DNA from: Temnopleurus reevesii
Lineage: Eukaryota; Echinodermata; Echinoidea; Temnopleuroida; Temnopleuridae
Length of the DNA: 15,061 nt
Assembly: GCA_036244855.1 (NCBI GenBank)
Contig: BQKZ01004242.1
Location: 66,698 to 81,758, forward strand
Reading direction: 5' to 3'
Shown: piece after piece, positions 1 to 6,527 of the stretch
How positions within the stretch are numbered: the stretch's first letter is position 1
How the letters are laid out: every line of letters starts with the position of its first letter
Program-made: the position numbers and the translations under genes
Notes under the pieces: generated by a model
What the model saw: only the letters and a program-made list of their open reading frames with translations
What the model was told of the DNA's origin: nothing
Database searches by the model: none

Positions 1-14
1 GGGGGGGGGGGGGG
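1..14. repeat. poly-G run at the window edge
   Basis: Fourteen consecutive G bases open the window, followed at once by ordinary AT-rich sequence. This may be a real homopolymer, but a run at the very edge is also typical of a contig-end, tailing or base-calling artefact. No function can be assigned. Confidence 0.9.
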
Positions 15-446
15 AACGAATGTTCATGCACGCTTGGCCATCTACTTGGAATCCCCTTCCACAAACCATCAAAGACAGTAGCTCAGCTGAAATATTCAAA
101 CAGAATTAAAAAACCTACCTTTCCAACATTGCATATAATTAATTACGTCCCGTGTTATTTTGAACTTCTCTCTTATCTACTAAGTCTCATGTATTTACTC
201 TACACATTTTTCCAGTTGCGCCTTGAGCATTTTCTTGAAAAGTGGATTTGGTGACTTATAAATCATATATTATTATTATTAAAATCATCATCCCCTTCTT
301 CGACCTGAATTTAATTGTATCTCATAAAGAGGGTGGGTTGGAGTTCGTATGGTAAAGTGAAATATTCTAAGTGTACATTTGTATTCACCATGTAGAATTT
401 TGCTTGGAATTGGATCTAAAAACAATGTCCATGCTTGTTCTTCAAG
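15..446. other. intronic or intergenic stretch without a recognisable gene
   Basis: AT-rich sequence with no convincing coding region. The open frames here lack plausible splice context and protein-like composition. A short TAT triplet run lies near 268-280. Since the downstream exons continue a gene on the plus strand whose earlier exons are missing, this is probably intron, but that is inference. Confidence 0.5.
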
Positions 447-1345
447 GTAGTGTAATGCTACTCTTTTTGTTTCCCAAGCCACCTGTGGTCCTGGTTAGGG
501 CATTAGCTGCAAGGTCTACCAACCAAATTGCCACACTGCCATCATGATAATCACTGTATCATCTTCTTCATAAGCAATACCTTGAATCTAAGTTTATATG
601 ATGCACTGTTGTTTATATTCCATGCAGTGGAATGCCACTCTTTCTTGCCCAAGCCACCCTCGAGCCTGGTTAAAGCATCAGCTGCAAATTCTACCAACCA
701 AATTTTCCCCACAGCCATCATTATCTCCATATTGTCGATCTTCATCTGCAGTACCTTGATTCTTAGTATATTTATTACACTGTTTTGTATTCCATGCAGT
801 GGAATGCTACTCTTTCTTGCCCAAGCCACCCTCGGACCTGATTGGAACATTAGCCGTAAGCTGGTCCAGCCAAATCACCCCACCATCATAATCACCATGT
901 TGTCATATTCATAACCAATACCTTGAATCTAAGTTTATATGATGCACTGTTTTATATTCCATGCAGTGGAATGCTACTCTTTCTCGCCCAAGCCACCCTC
1001 CGGCCTGGTTAGAGCATCAGCTGCAAATTCTACCAACCAAATTTTCCCCACAGCCACCTGTGGTCCTGGTTGGGGCATTAGCTGCAAGCTCTACCAACCA
1101 AATTTTCCCCACAGCCATCATTATCTCCATATTGTCAATCTTCATATGCAGTACCTTGATTCTTAGTATATTTATTACACTGTTTTGGATTCCATGCAGT
1201 GGAATGCTACTCTTTCTTGCCCAAGCCACCCTCAGACGTGATTGGAACATTAGCCGTAAGCTGGTCCAACCAAATCACCCCACCATCATAGTCACCATGT
1301 TGTCATATTCATATGCAATACCTTGAATTGAAGTTCATTTGATAT
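447..1345 (+). repeat. tandem array of about 170-bp exon-A-derived units
   Basis: Five head-to-tail copies lie at about 447-627, 628-799, 800-966, 967-1199 and 1200-1345. Each starts with TGGAATGCTACTC or a close variant, preceded (copies 2-5) by an acceptor-like ATTCCATGCAG. Each then runs through a segment shared with the real exon at 2475-2543. Two subtypes exist. A-type copies (1, 2, 4) continue with CTACCAACCAAATT. B-type copies (3, 5) continue with CCAAATCACCCCACC and contain a donor-like GCC|GTAAGC at 856 and 1256. Copies 2+3 and 4+5 form A-B dimers. Copy 4 has an extra internal duplication of about 61 bp (near 1057-1117). The exon A frame is stopped in copies 2 and 4 but stays open through copies 3 and 5. 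I read the array as intronic duplicates of exon A's 5' part and acceptor. Use as alternative exons is possible but unsupported. Confidence 0.8.
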
Positions 1346-1496
1346 CGTTAGGTCCACAGAATATGTTGATCCAGAAAACTGTGTATATACCACCACTTTG
1401 TACATAATTTCAGTTATCTTGTGATGATGATATTAAGAAAGGTCAAACATTTGAAATAACTCAATATGTCTCTACTTGGAGACCTCTTTCTTACTC
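1346..1496. other. unique intronic spacer between the exon-like array and the TIR element
   Basis: AT-rich sequence with no repeat or coding signal seen. It separates the last exon-like unit from the TIR element starting at 1497. Confidence 0.5.
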
Positions 1497-1654
1497 ATTC
1501 ATGCCTCCGCCACCGTAAGGTGGTGCCGGAGATATTTTGTTTTCGGGTTGTCAGTCCGTCCGTCCGTGCGTGCCTCCGGACCTTGTTACCGCGATAAGTT
1601 GGTTCAAGTATGTATAAGTATGTGAGGATGAAGTGAGTAGATTTTGGGTTCAGA

Positions 1655-1674
1655 GGGTCAAAGGTCAAAGGTCA
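1655..1674 (+). promoter_or_regulatory. triple nuclear-receptor half-site (two overlapping DR1 motifs)
   Basis: GGGTCA-A-AGGTCA-A-AGGTCA. The last 13 bases (1662-1674) match the textbook DR1 consensus bound by RXR, HNF4, COUP-TF and PPAR-RXR dimers. It lies in repeat unit 1 of the TIR element. The match is exact. Binding in this organism is inference. Confidence 0.5.
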
Positions 1675-1822
1675 TAGGGCAAAAAAACTTGTAAAAAATC
1701 ACCCAAAATAGCCTGTTACCGCAATAAGTTCAGAATTGCTGTACAGATTTTGACCAAACTTGGCTCAAGTATGTATAAGCATGTGAGGATGAACTGAGTA
1801 GATTTTGGGTTCAATGAGTGAA

Positions 1823-1835
1823 AGGTCAAAGGTCA
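1823..1835 (+). promoter_or_regulatory. perfect DR1 motif in repeat unit 2
   Basis: AGGTCA-A-AGGTCA, exact DR1. The upstream third half-site seen in units 1 and 3 is degraded here to GAGTGA. Confidence 0.45.
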
Positions 1836-1975
1836 GAAGGCCCCAAAACTTGTAAAAATCATCCAAAATGGCTTGTTACCGCAATAAGTTCAGAACTGCA
1901 GGACGGATTGTGACCAAACTTGGCTCAAGTATGTATAAGCATGTGAGGATGAACTGAGTAGATTTTGGATTCAAT

Positions 1976-1995
1976 GGGTCAAAGGTCAAAGGTCA
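1976..1995 (+). promoter_or_regulatory. triple half-site (DR1-DR1) in repeat unit 3
   Basis: GGGTCA-A-AGGTCA-A-AGGTCA, with the same layout as the site at 1655. The two identical sites are about 320 bp (two repeat periods) apart. Confidence 0.5.
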
Positions 1996-2135
1996 CATGG
2001 CCAAAAAACTTGTAAAAAATCATCCAAAATAGTTTGTTCCGCAATAAGCTCAGAACTGCCGTACAGATTTTGACCCAACTTGGCTCAAGTATGTATAAGC
2101 ATGTGAGAATGAACTGATTAGACTGTGGGTTCAGT

Positions 2136-2148
2136 GGGTCAAAGGTCA
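2136..2148 (+). promoter_or_regulatory. DR1-like motif in repeat unit 4
   Basis: GGGTCA-A-AGGTCA, one base from perfect DR1. A decayed fifth version (GGGTCA-A-AGGTCG) follows at 2303-2315, showing loss of the motif as units diverge. Confidence 0.4.
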
Positions 2149-2474
2149 CCGGGCAGAAAAACTTGTACAAAATCACCAGATAAAGCTCATTATTGTTATA
2201 ACTTATAACAGAAAAATTGAACCAATTTCTTTCAAACTTACAGTGTGTAGGTTAATTATGTATAAGCATGTGGAGAAGAACTGATGAGATTTTTGGTTCA
2301 CAGGGTCAAAGGTCGCAGTGCCCAAAATTTGTAAGATGTTTTTGATTTCTGATGGCATGGAACAAACAAGCCGTACATATCTTTCTGATTGCGTGATGGC
2401 GGAGGCATGAATATCGACAGTGCGCGGTCAAGGATTCATCTAGTTTTTATTCAATATGATGCTTTCTATTTCAG

Positions 2475-2605
2475 GTAGTGGAATGCTACTCTTTCTTGCC
2501 CAAGCCACCCTCGGACCTGGTTGGAGCATTAGCTGCAAGCTCTCAGGCTCTAGTTACATCAAACAAGTCCTACTCAACGGAAGATTTCTACCTCAACTAA
2601 CTCAG
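2475..2605 (+). CDS. exon A of an unidentified gene (partial; earlier exons outside or not found)
   Basis: The exon follows a TTCTATTTCAG-type acceptor-like tract ending at 2474 and stops at a CAG|GTAAAC donor. In the frame continuing into the next exon it codes a completed G plus 43 residues, starting SGMLLFLAQATLGPGW and ending GRFLPQLTQ. A hydrophobic start leads into a segment with one Cys, WSISCKL, that looks like beta strands of an extracellular domain. The downstream intron is phase 0. A second acceptor, TAG, ends four bases further in (2478), so the exon may start at 2479, changing the upstream intron phase from 1 to 2. The first 70 bases are duplicated in the upstream array. I do not recognise the family. 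The exon call rests on splice sites and on frame agreement with exons B and C. Confidence 0.6.
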
Positions 2606-2651
2606 GTAAACCATATTCTATATTCATTTTCTCTATTCATCTTGCCCTTAA

Positions 2652-2702
2652 CTCGAGGAGCTCTGCCGCCACGGGATCCGCTGGGCAGCGGTGGAGCTCG
2701 AG
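2652..2702. other. GC-rich, restriction-site-dense insert with a hairpin core
   Basis: In an AT-rich intron, about 50 bases are strongly GC-rich and symmetric in site order: CTCGAG (2652), GAGCTC (2658), GGATCC (2674), GAGCTC (2694), CTCGAG (2697). The core CCGCTG-GG-CAGCGG (2678-2691) is a perfect 6-bp stem. The outer CTCGAG/GAGCTC parts are roughly mirrored, so the whole can fold. It resembles cloning-linker sequence, but it could be a natural palindromic insertion. Confidence 0.7.
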
Positions 2703-3007
2703 ATGCAAAATAAATTAGCACGACTGGGAACATTTTTGTTTGCTATCAGTTCGAATTAGGCTAAGGTAAGCCAAATTTTGGTACTTAAATGGACAGATCA
2801 TACATCCATCTATAGAATGAAGCTAGGTCTTAGTAGTGCGCTCTCTATTTCTGTGAAATTTTCCTTGTCTTACAAGCCTTTTCCGTGCGTCAATCAAGAT
2901 TCGAATGGCGCGATCGGTTATTAAGCACATTGGACCCAGACATACTTATAATACTGGCATTGAATTTTCGTAGATTGATGCGTCCGCAATTGATCGTACG
3001 AGGTAGC
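2703..3007. other. intron A-B, left part; no gene seen
   Basis: Ordinary AT-rich intron between exons A and B. No repeat or coding signal is recognised until the half foldback element at about 3008. Confidence 0.5.
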
Positions 3008-3084
3008 ACCAGAGAAATGGTCACCAGTTGTGTGTAGAGTCCTGCAAGCCTTTATGAATAAATTTATGAAACGCAACCCTAGAG
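3008..3084. mobile_element. half copy of the foldback element family
   Basis: ACCAGAGAAATGGTCACCAG, then TGTGTAGAGTCCTGC and TTTATGAAACGCAACCCT, match in order the right arm of the foldback family seen complete at 6299-6478 and 9028-9202. I could not find the matching left arm upstream, so this is a truncated copy inside intron A-B. Confidence 0.5.
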
Positions 3085-3460
3085 TACATTATTGAGTGAT
3101 ATAATCAGAATATTCTCAACCTTTCAGCATGAGAATTGCGACCATTCATTTATAAATAACAAGTGGAAGTCATAATGCCCCTATGAATTAATTAAAACAA
3201 AAAAATTACAATGAAATCTTGCAATATCCATATTAAATGTTTGATTTATTTCTTCTGATCTTCAGAGTCTAGCATACCTTTATGACACGCAACCCTTGAG
3301 TACATTATGGAGTGATATAATCATAATATTCTCAACCTTGCAAGAGAACTGATACCATTTATACATAAAAGACAATGGGGGTCTTAATGCCCCTATGAAT
3401 GAATTATTGTTAAAATTACAACAAAATCTTTCAATCTTTGATTTCTTTCTTCAAATTCAT
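3062..3460 (+). repeat. tandem duplication of about 216 bp containing a copy of exon B's acceptor region
   Basis: ACGCAACCCT, TACATTAT, GAGTGATATAATCA, ATATTCTCAACC and AATGCCCCTATGAAT recur at offsets of 212-216 bases (units about 3062-3265 and 3278-3460). Unit 1 ends with GAAATCTTGC and a tract ending TTTCTTCTGATCTTCAG at 3265. This closely matches the functional tract in front of exon B (GAAATCTTGC near 3522, TTTCTTCTGATTTTCAG at 3565). The acceptor region therefore exists as an upstream decoy copy, with a weaker version in unit 2 near 3440. Confidence 0.75.
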
Positions 3461-3565
3461 TCTTAAAAGAGTAGTGTTAGCCATAATCTCCCTTAAAGGG
3501 ATTTGTGTTACGATTACAAAGAAATCTTGCTGTTAACTGTTTCATTCCTTTCTTCTGATTTTCAG

Positions 3566-3649
3566 GGAAGCAACTTTGTGCTATCCTACACTCCTAGAAG
3601 TGGACGCAATGTTCTAACCATCTCCACTGTACCTGATCCATACACCAAT
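3566..3649 (+). CDS. exon B of the unidentified gene
   Basis: An internal exon of 84 bases (28 codons), flanked by a strong polypyrimidine acceptor (CTTTCTTCTGATTTTCAG ending 3565) and a consensus donor AAT|GTAAGT. Both introns are phase 0, which joins it in frame to exons A and C. It encodes GSNFVLSYTPRSGRNVLTIS followed by TVPDPYTN: alternating hydrophobic residues with Gly, Pro and Asn turns, as in a beta-sandwich. There are no cysteines and no N-glycosylation sequon. The length divisible by three and the perfect splice sites make this the best-supported exon. The family is not recognised. Confidence 0.7.
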
Positions 3650-4328
3650 GTAAGTTTGTTTTTTCTCATTACAAGAATACATATACAGGCAACTCAGCCT
3701 AAATTGAATCTCTTGGGGCTACAAAATCTGTTTGACTTAGGAGAAATTCGATTCAGACGAGGTTCATTACACATGCTTTATATGATTGATTAAAAGAATT
3801 AATTTAGGCAATTAATTGACTTTGACAAGTTAGGCAGAGTTGACTGTATCTGCCACTGCTAACCTACAAGGTATTGGTTTGATAAGATGGGAATGTCTGT
3901 GTCTTGGCATTTCTGGTTTTCATGTGTATGTGCCTGAAAAAGAAATAGACCAGCCATCTATGCTTAGGGATTTCCAAAATGAAATTAATTTCTGTCAAAA
4001 AATACTGTTTAGATAATCAGAGAGGATACTCCCCAAAATAGAATGAAATTCAAGCTGTGCAAAGAGAGTTTTGTTTCATGGTTATCAGAATCGCTTTTAT
4101 TTCTGCAGTATTGCTACAAAAAAATATCTAAATGCACCATGCAAATAATAATTTTCATTTTTGAAAATTCAAGCTTGTAACTATATGCATGGTAGTTTTG
4201 TGAGAACATCATGATATTTTTCTAAGGATTTAGGTCCTCTGTGTGTCAAATGCCAGCCAGTTTATTGAATTATCTCAATTTTTATTCACTTTAACACAAT
4301 TCTCTCAATTATTTTATGTTTTCCACAG
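3650..4328 (+). other. intron between exons B and C
   Basis: A 679-base AT-rich intron running from GTAAGT at 3650 to a pyrimidine-rich acceptor (TTATGTTTTCCACAG) ending at 4328. No repeat family or other gene is recognised within it. Confidence 0.65.
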
Positions 4329-4391
4329 ACTCTTTTGCTCGTTGGAGCCTATACAGTCCAGATAGGATCCCACACCACTGCCATGCATTAG
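4329..4391 (+). CDS. terminal exon C with stop codon
   Basis: In phase 0 from exon B the frame reads 20 residues, TLLLVGAYTVQI then GSHTTAMH, and ends at TAG (4389-4391). The joined exons thus give about 92 residues of C-terminus, with a final beta-strand-like VGAYTVQI and no obvious transmembrane anchor or retention signal. The alternative frame through this exon is open further, to about 4513, but needs a phase 1 junction that exon B's donor does not provide. A neighbour-free 3' UTR follows. The protein family is unrecognised. It could be the end of an extracellular adhesion or matrix-type protein, but that is a guess from composition. Confidence 0.6.
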   Translation, partial: TLLLVGAYTVQIGSHTTAMH

Positions 4392-4622
4392 ACTCCAGCA
4401 GCCAGCTGTTTCTCCAAAATGTCACTGCCACACAAGACTATTTTTTGAAGGGCTGTCCATCCTCTCAAGCTGCTAAAACACTGTCCACCAAGCCTTCGTG
4501 TCTTAAAATATAGCTATACTTCTTCTGTTTGACCAATCGCAGTCAAGTACAGTGTAGTTGAAAGAAGTTTCGTGAGTGTGCATCATATAAGTTGATATGA
4601 TAAAGGATGAATCATGTTGGAA

Positions 4623-4628
4623 AATAAA
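4623..4628 (+). terminator. candidate polyadenylation signal AATAAA (proximal)
   Basis: AATAAA in AT-rich context 232 bases after the stop codon. The hexamer is canonical, but a GT-rich downstream element is not conspicuous. Confidence 0.35.
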
Positions 4629-4910
4629 GGGGAACATGCTATGTTCAAAGTCTTACCATGGAGACCTTCCAACCGACAAGAACTTTGAGGAAAAAATGTG
4701 AATTTTTTACTATTTTGGGAGAGTTTCAATGTCATTTCAAAAGAGTTTTCCTATTTTTCTTAATAACTCTTTTGCACAGTCCCATGAGGAACATGGTTTC
4801 TTTTTTTTTCAGCAAGTCATTCCTCTTTTTTTTCATGACGTTGGTTGGGAAGTCTGTACCATCTGCCAGGAATTTGAAATTGATTGTGTTTTGTGCTTAG
4901 AAATCATCAA

Positions 4911-4916
4911 AATAAA
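4911..4916 (+). terminator. candidate polyadenylation signal AATAAA (distal)
   Basis: AATAAA followed within 25 bases by a GT-rich stretch (TTATTGGTTGTTC), as expected of a downstream element. This makes it a better candidate than the site at 4623. Confidence 0.4.
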
Positions 4917-5250
4917 CTTAGTTATTGGTTGTTCAATGCTGCTGGGTTCCTTCCAGCAAGATTTTATTTGTTTTCCACATGGTGTTTCCAATGCCAGCTT
5001 CATATACAAAGGAAATACATTGTAAATACCACATGGTAATTATTGCATATACAGACTGTGCAATCACAGTGTATTGGTTTGAAAAAACTCTACATCTTTG
5101 GACAAAATACATGGTATAGATAAGGGGAAGTAAGAAAGTTTTCATTTTTTTCCTGAATTTTAGCCTTATTTGTGCGGTATTGCTGGTCTTACACTTTTGA
5201 AACGTATTGAAATCTCTTGCGTTTTAGAGACTGGTCGATATTACAAGGAT

Positions 5251-5665
5251 GTAATGAAAATATAAGATGATGCCAATTTGAGGATGATGCAAAAAAAATA
5301 TGCAATGTAGCAGTTTCGGACAGAAAAGAGAAACGCTGCAATCGACAGTATAGCAGCAGAGAAGCCAACCGTTTTTGATTTGCATAATAGAAATTTAAAT
5401 GGCCATCACCAAACAGCTTAGCCAAATATTTTCTCATGAGAAAAAGCATTTGGATATTGTTGTTATGCTTTTTCCATGAGAAAATATTTGGTTGAGCTGT
5501 TTTGGTGGTTCACATTTTAATTTCTCTCATGTTTATTCCTGAACTGTTGGCAACTCTTTAACAGTGTGATGAAAATTGGTGCCAATTTGAGGATGATGCA
5601 AAAAATATGTAATGTAGTGTTGGGGACAGAAGAGAGAAATACCGCAAATTGGCAGCACAACAGTG
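5251..5665. repeat. composite repeat: direct repeats flanking a long hairpin
   Basis: Two direct copies of about 100 bp (about 5251-5358 and 5567-5665, offset about 309) share TGCCAATTTGAGGATGATGC, then a run of A and ATGTAATGTAG or a variant, GGGACAGAA-type and AGAGAAA, and GGCAG/CGACAG with GCAGCA. They flank the palindrome at 5389-5525. The layout resembles a small terminal-direct-repeat element or a duplication around a foldback. No coding capacity is seen. Confidence 0.7.
5389..5525. repeat. long imperfect hairpin with about 60-base arms
   Basis: The left arm (5389-5449) contains CCAAATATTTTCTCATG and AAAAAGCAT. The right arm (5465-5525) contains ATGCTTTTTCCATGAG and AAAATATTTGG, its reverse complement with few mismatches. 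The outer parts AGAAATTTAAAT and ATTTTAATTTCT also pair. The loop is 15 bases (5450-5464). It could come from a palindromic transposon or, if transcribed, form a dsRNA or miRNA-like stem. Confidence 0.85.
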
Positions 5666-6079
5666 TTGCTTTTCGACTGGATGATATGAAATGATTGGAC
5701 AGGTATATATGATTAGTGCAATTGATTGTGTTTTGATACAACTCATTTTATGTAGGAGAAAGGTGAAAGGATTTAGTTAGATTAGATCAGTGTCATCTGA
5801 CCGGTTTGATCAAACCATGGACTTATTGTATTTGGACTATCAATGATCAATATTTCTTCAAATGGGGAGATCTGCAAACATATTTGAAATAGAAAACTCT
5901 TTTGACGACCAGGTTATGCAAAATTACGTAACCGGTCTTTCAGCTTTAGCCATAATGTGGCTAAATGTGAGACTCATTCTGCGAAGAATTTCAAATCTAT
6001 CAGCGGACCTTCCACTGCAAAGGAAGAAAGGTCATCGGTAATGCAAGTCTAGTACAATGAGTGTGATGTGATGTCTTTT
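5666..6079. other. no gene seen; short perfect palindrome at 5803-5816
   Basis: AT-rich sequence without a convincing coding frame. GGTTTGATCAAACC at 5803-5816 is a perfect 14-base palindrome. No other structure is recognised. Confidence 0.5.
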
Positions 6080-6289
6080 AAACTGCAAAAACCAGGGTGT
6101 TAGTTATCACTCCATGTTCAAAAGAGAAAAGTGTTATTGTAGCACCAGTGCGACACTAAAATGGATTCATATTACAGTCCTTGACACCGAAATGTATTAA
6201 AAATCATATTTGGCATCAGTTTAATCTAGCACTGTTGGTGTTCTAACACTGAATTGGCATTGAAATTAAAACACTGGTTTTTGCAGTGT
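6080..6289. mobile_element. foldback element of about 210 bp with ACTGCAAAAACCAG ends
   Basis: ACTGCAAAAACCAGGGTGT (6082-6100) is inverted at the other end as AACACTGGTTTTTGCAGT (6270-6287). Inner parts also pair: AGTGTTATTGTAGCACCAGTGC with the reverse complement of GCACTGTTGGTGTTCTAACACT. There is no open frame. The class is unknown, and no clear target-site duplication is visible. Confidence 0.65.
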
Positions 6290-6298
6290 CTATGGATA

Positions 6299-6478
6299 TG
6301 CTAGGTTATGTATCGTAAAGCCGTTCACAGAGGTATGCATGACTCTACGAACGACTGGATAACCTTTCCTGTACTCAAAGATAGCTCCTAGTTCTGAATT
6401 GCACCTGAGAAAGGGTCACCAATCATTCGCAGAGTCGTGCGTATCTTTACGAATAGTTTTGTGAAACACCACCCTGGA
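6299..6478. mobile_element. foldback family element, complete single copy
   Basis: The left arm (6321-6368: ATGCATGACTCTACGAACGA then CTGGATAACCTTTC) pairs with the right arm (6409-6456: GAAAGGGTCACCAATCATTC then GCAGAGTCGTGCGTAT) over about 48 bases with scattered mismatches. The outer ends (TAGGTTATGTATCGTAAAG and TTTTGTGAAACACCACCCTG) pair more weakly. A central loop of about 40 bases separates the arms. The same element family occurs at 3008, 8716, 8879, 9028, 11774 and 11949. Confidence 0.8.
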
Positions 6479-6508
6479 GTGAAGTAGATTGAAAGAGCTT
6501 ACCAAAGT

Positions 6509-6527
6509 ATTATTATTATTATTATTT
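6509..6527. repeat. (TAT)n microsatellite
   Basis: A short run of TAT/ATT triplets just downstream of the foldback element, ending in TTTTAT. Confidence 0.9.

Larger units (their letters stand above)
1581..2340 (+). repeat. tandem repeat of about 160-bp units inside the TIR element
   Basis: GTTACCGCAATAAG is spaced by exactly 160 bases between the copies at about 1711, 1871 and 2031. The first interval is 130 because that unit lacks about 30 bases (the CAGAACTGC to ACCAAACTT part). Within each unit CTCAAGTATGTATAAGCATG, GATGAACTGA and GGTCAAAGGTCA recur in the same order. The period is not a multiple of three and no frame stays open, so it is not coding. Confidence 0.85.
1497..2412. mobile_element. 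916-bp non-autonomous TIR element with an internal 160-bp tandem repeat
   Basis: The ends are perfect 16-bp inverted repeats: ATTCATGCCTCCGCCA at 1497-1512 and its reverse complement at 2397-2412. Just inside the left end is a strong hairpin at 1505-1531, where CTCCG and CCACC pair with GGTGG and CGGAG around GTAA. A short CCGT-rich run follows (about 1556-1570). The interior is built from about five units of roughly 160 bp: GTTACCGCAATAAG-type starts recur near 1585, 1715, 1875 and 2035, and the last unit is very divergent. No transposase is encoded. I could not define a target-site duplication. From memory, the left-end motif with the CCGTCC run and GGTCAAAGGTCA units resembles a repeat common in fish and marine invertebrates; this was not checked. 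Confidence 0.8.
4392..4940 (+). other. probable 3' UTR of the upstream gene
   Basis: Starts directly after the TAG stop and becomes T-rich, with long T runs near 4800 and 4826. Candidate poly(A) signals lie at 4623 and 4911. A decoy acceptor-like T tract ending TTTCAG occurs at about 4811. The true cleavage site cannot be fixed from sequence. Transcription could run much further, since later AATAAA motifs occur (for example near 8351 and 10864). Confidence 0.45.

Noticed and set aside
551..850. 99-codon minus-strand open frame, and similar frames at 528-914, 961-1326 and 1017-1250
   Set aside because: They are translations of the tandem exon-like array on both strands. Repeated peptides simply mirror the DNA repeat, and start and stop positions are not conserved between units.
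447..1345. CRISPR-like array
   Set aside because: Units are about 170 bp with diverged copies and no short identical repeats with unique spacers; the genome is plainly eukaryotic.
1979..2176. 65-codon minus-strand frame with repeated FYKFF-like peptides
   Set aside because: It reads across the 160-bp tandem repeat, whose period is not a multiple of three, so no repeated coding unit can be maintained.
4329..4513. Longer alternative frame through the last exon (ends in SCLKI)
   Set aside because: It needs a phase 1 junction, while exon B ends in phase 0 at a consensus GTAAGT donor. Without transcript evidence the shorter in-phase ending is preferred.
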